NCBI GenBank assembly: GCA_047626155.1
Contig: JBLHRR010000008.1
Location: 12,287-76,286 of the forward strand
Length of the DNA: 64,000 bases
Source: CALGLS01 sp047626155
Lineage (GTDB): Bacteria > Bacteroidota > Bacteroidia > Chitinophagales > Saprospiraceae
Direction of reading: 5' to 3'
In this document: positions 63,287 through 64,000 of the stretch, piece after piece
Layout: each line of letters starts with the position of its first letter
Numbering within the stretch: the first letter of the stretch is position 1
Made by a program: the position numbers and the translations under genes
The notes under the pieces: generated by a model
The model's database searches: none
Told to the model about the DNA's origin: nothing
The model's input: the letters and a program-made list of their open reading frames with translations, nothing else

Positions 63287-64000
63287 TTACCTCAATTCTC
63301 CTTTTACAAAGTACATCCCAATCTCCCCTAAATTTTTGATTGGAATATTTCCTCTGCTTTCACAATCAAATTCCTTTTTGACAATGGAGAAAGTCGCAGA
63401 GGAAATATTCACTTTCCCAGCTTCACTATTGGACTCTAGTCGCGCTGCAATATTTACTGTATCTCCCCAAACGTCATAAGCGAACTTTTTAGAACCCACA
63501 ACGCCAGCTACTAATGGACCGGTGTGAATACCAATTCTGGCCTCGAAAAAAGGTTCTTTATTTCAGCTATCTGTTTTTCGTAGAGCGCAACTTGTTGCTT
63601 GTCTTTATCTTGTAATGCCAGCCATTTTAAATTTTCCAGATTATCAATTCGTAATGCTTGATGGTCTATGCCGGCCAGGTAAAATAAGCTTTGTTTGAAT
63701 ATTTTGATCGCTTCCTTACGATTCTTTTTCACCCGTTTTGATAGTTTGATTAATGATAGTCCCTCCCTGTTTAAGGCAATGGCTGACTGCTTTTTATTCT
63801 TGTTGTTTTCTGCTAGTTGAAAAGCCAGTTGAGCTTGTTCGATGGCCTTGCTGTACGTCTGCTGTTGCTGAAGTATCAGCTTCTCAAATGGAGTAGACGC
63901 ATTTTGTTGGCTATTACCAAGGAAGGGGATTAGAAGAAATATGATTATTTGAGTTAAAGGTAAAGTTGGTTTGATGGGTAAATTAATGGGGAATAACTTA
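63287..64000 (-). pseudogene. Adenylate/guanylate cyclase with TPR region, internally deleted and frameshifted; truncated by the window edge
   Basis: Read leftward from the window edge, a signal peptide (QIIIFLLIPFLGNSQQ) and a TPR-like helical region run open in one frame to about 63550 (QVALYEKQIAEIKNL). The frame then changes and joins directly to the second half of a class III cyclase catalytic domain: FEARIGIHTGPLVAGVVG, KKFAYDVWGDTVNIAARLES and VKGELR to the stop at 63287. The first half of the cyclase domain (metal-binding FADxxGFT, GDAYM) and the transmembrane linker are absent. The junction is at a T6 run on the coding strand (A6 at 63546-63551); one more T would make the join in frame. 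Without its metal-binding half the domain cannot be active. The start codon lies outside the window. Confidence 0.8.

Overview
The window is chromosomal DNA from a member of the Bacteroidota. I infer class Saprospiria, because of the FG-GAP/ASPIC lipoprotein, the beta-propeller LytS-type kinase and the type IX secretion (T9SS) cargo genes, but this is not proven. Supporting signs are: T9SS C-terminal sorting domains and a PorW/SprE lipoprotein; Bacteroidota-only families (DUF4270, DUF4290, DUF6029, Omp28, DUF3276); promoters of the TTTG-19-TAnnTTTG type; few Shine-Dalgarno sequences; and several TTG starts. One tRNA (Phe) is present. I see no rRNA, CRISPR array, prophage or intact insertion sequence.

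Layout. 1-12 kb is accessory: a sugar isomerase/epimerase-like protein, a TonB-dependent receptor, a TMEM220-like protein, a large FG-GAP/ASPIC lipoprotein, a propeller histidine kinase and a sterol-desaturase-type hydroxylase. 12-23 kb holds tRNA-Phe, an ABC exporter, a decayed REP-associated transposase beside a cluster of palindromes, radC, a PUR-domain protein, an epimerase, a HAD protein, an M23 peptidase and porW/sprE. 23-28 kb holds two neighbouring T9SS surface-protein genes, both with reading-frame damage. 28-39 kb is housekeeping: aroA, phoH, a broken SAM hydroxide adenosyltransferase, an ABM monooxygenase, a ferredoxin-type reductase, apaG-gmk-yicC, HU, a TPR lipoprotein, a 30-residue mS38-like ribosomal protein and rng. 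39-54 kb holds rprX-rprY, ftsH-rsfS, birA, murA, DUF4290-glmS-DUF4270, a GT5-type synthase domain, panC and panD. 54-64 kb holds a TlpA thioredoxin, DUF6029-Omp28, pheT-coiled coil-zapA-rny and a decayed adenylate cyclase that runs off the end.

How the genes work together. Envelope and cell-wall functions dominate: glmS and murA feed peptidoglycan precursors; the M23 peptidase and zapA act in wall remodelling and division; PorW/SprE supports T9SS export of cargo such as the beta-helix protein. RNA turnover is represented by rng, rny, yicC and phoH, and quality control by ftsH and rsfS.

Most notable: (1) a beta-helix T9SS cargo gene whose only ATG is out of frame by exactly one unit of a (GT)5 repeat just before its signal peptide; (2) four further genes broken by a frameshift, a tandem duplication or an internal deletion, while neighbouring housekeeping genes are intact; (3) a roughly 55-residue lysine/arginine tract in PorW encoded by almost pure purine DNA; (4) a transposase that lost its catalytic tyrosine next to REP-like palindromes. 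I did not find a convincing new multi-gene system.
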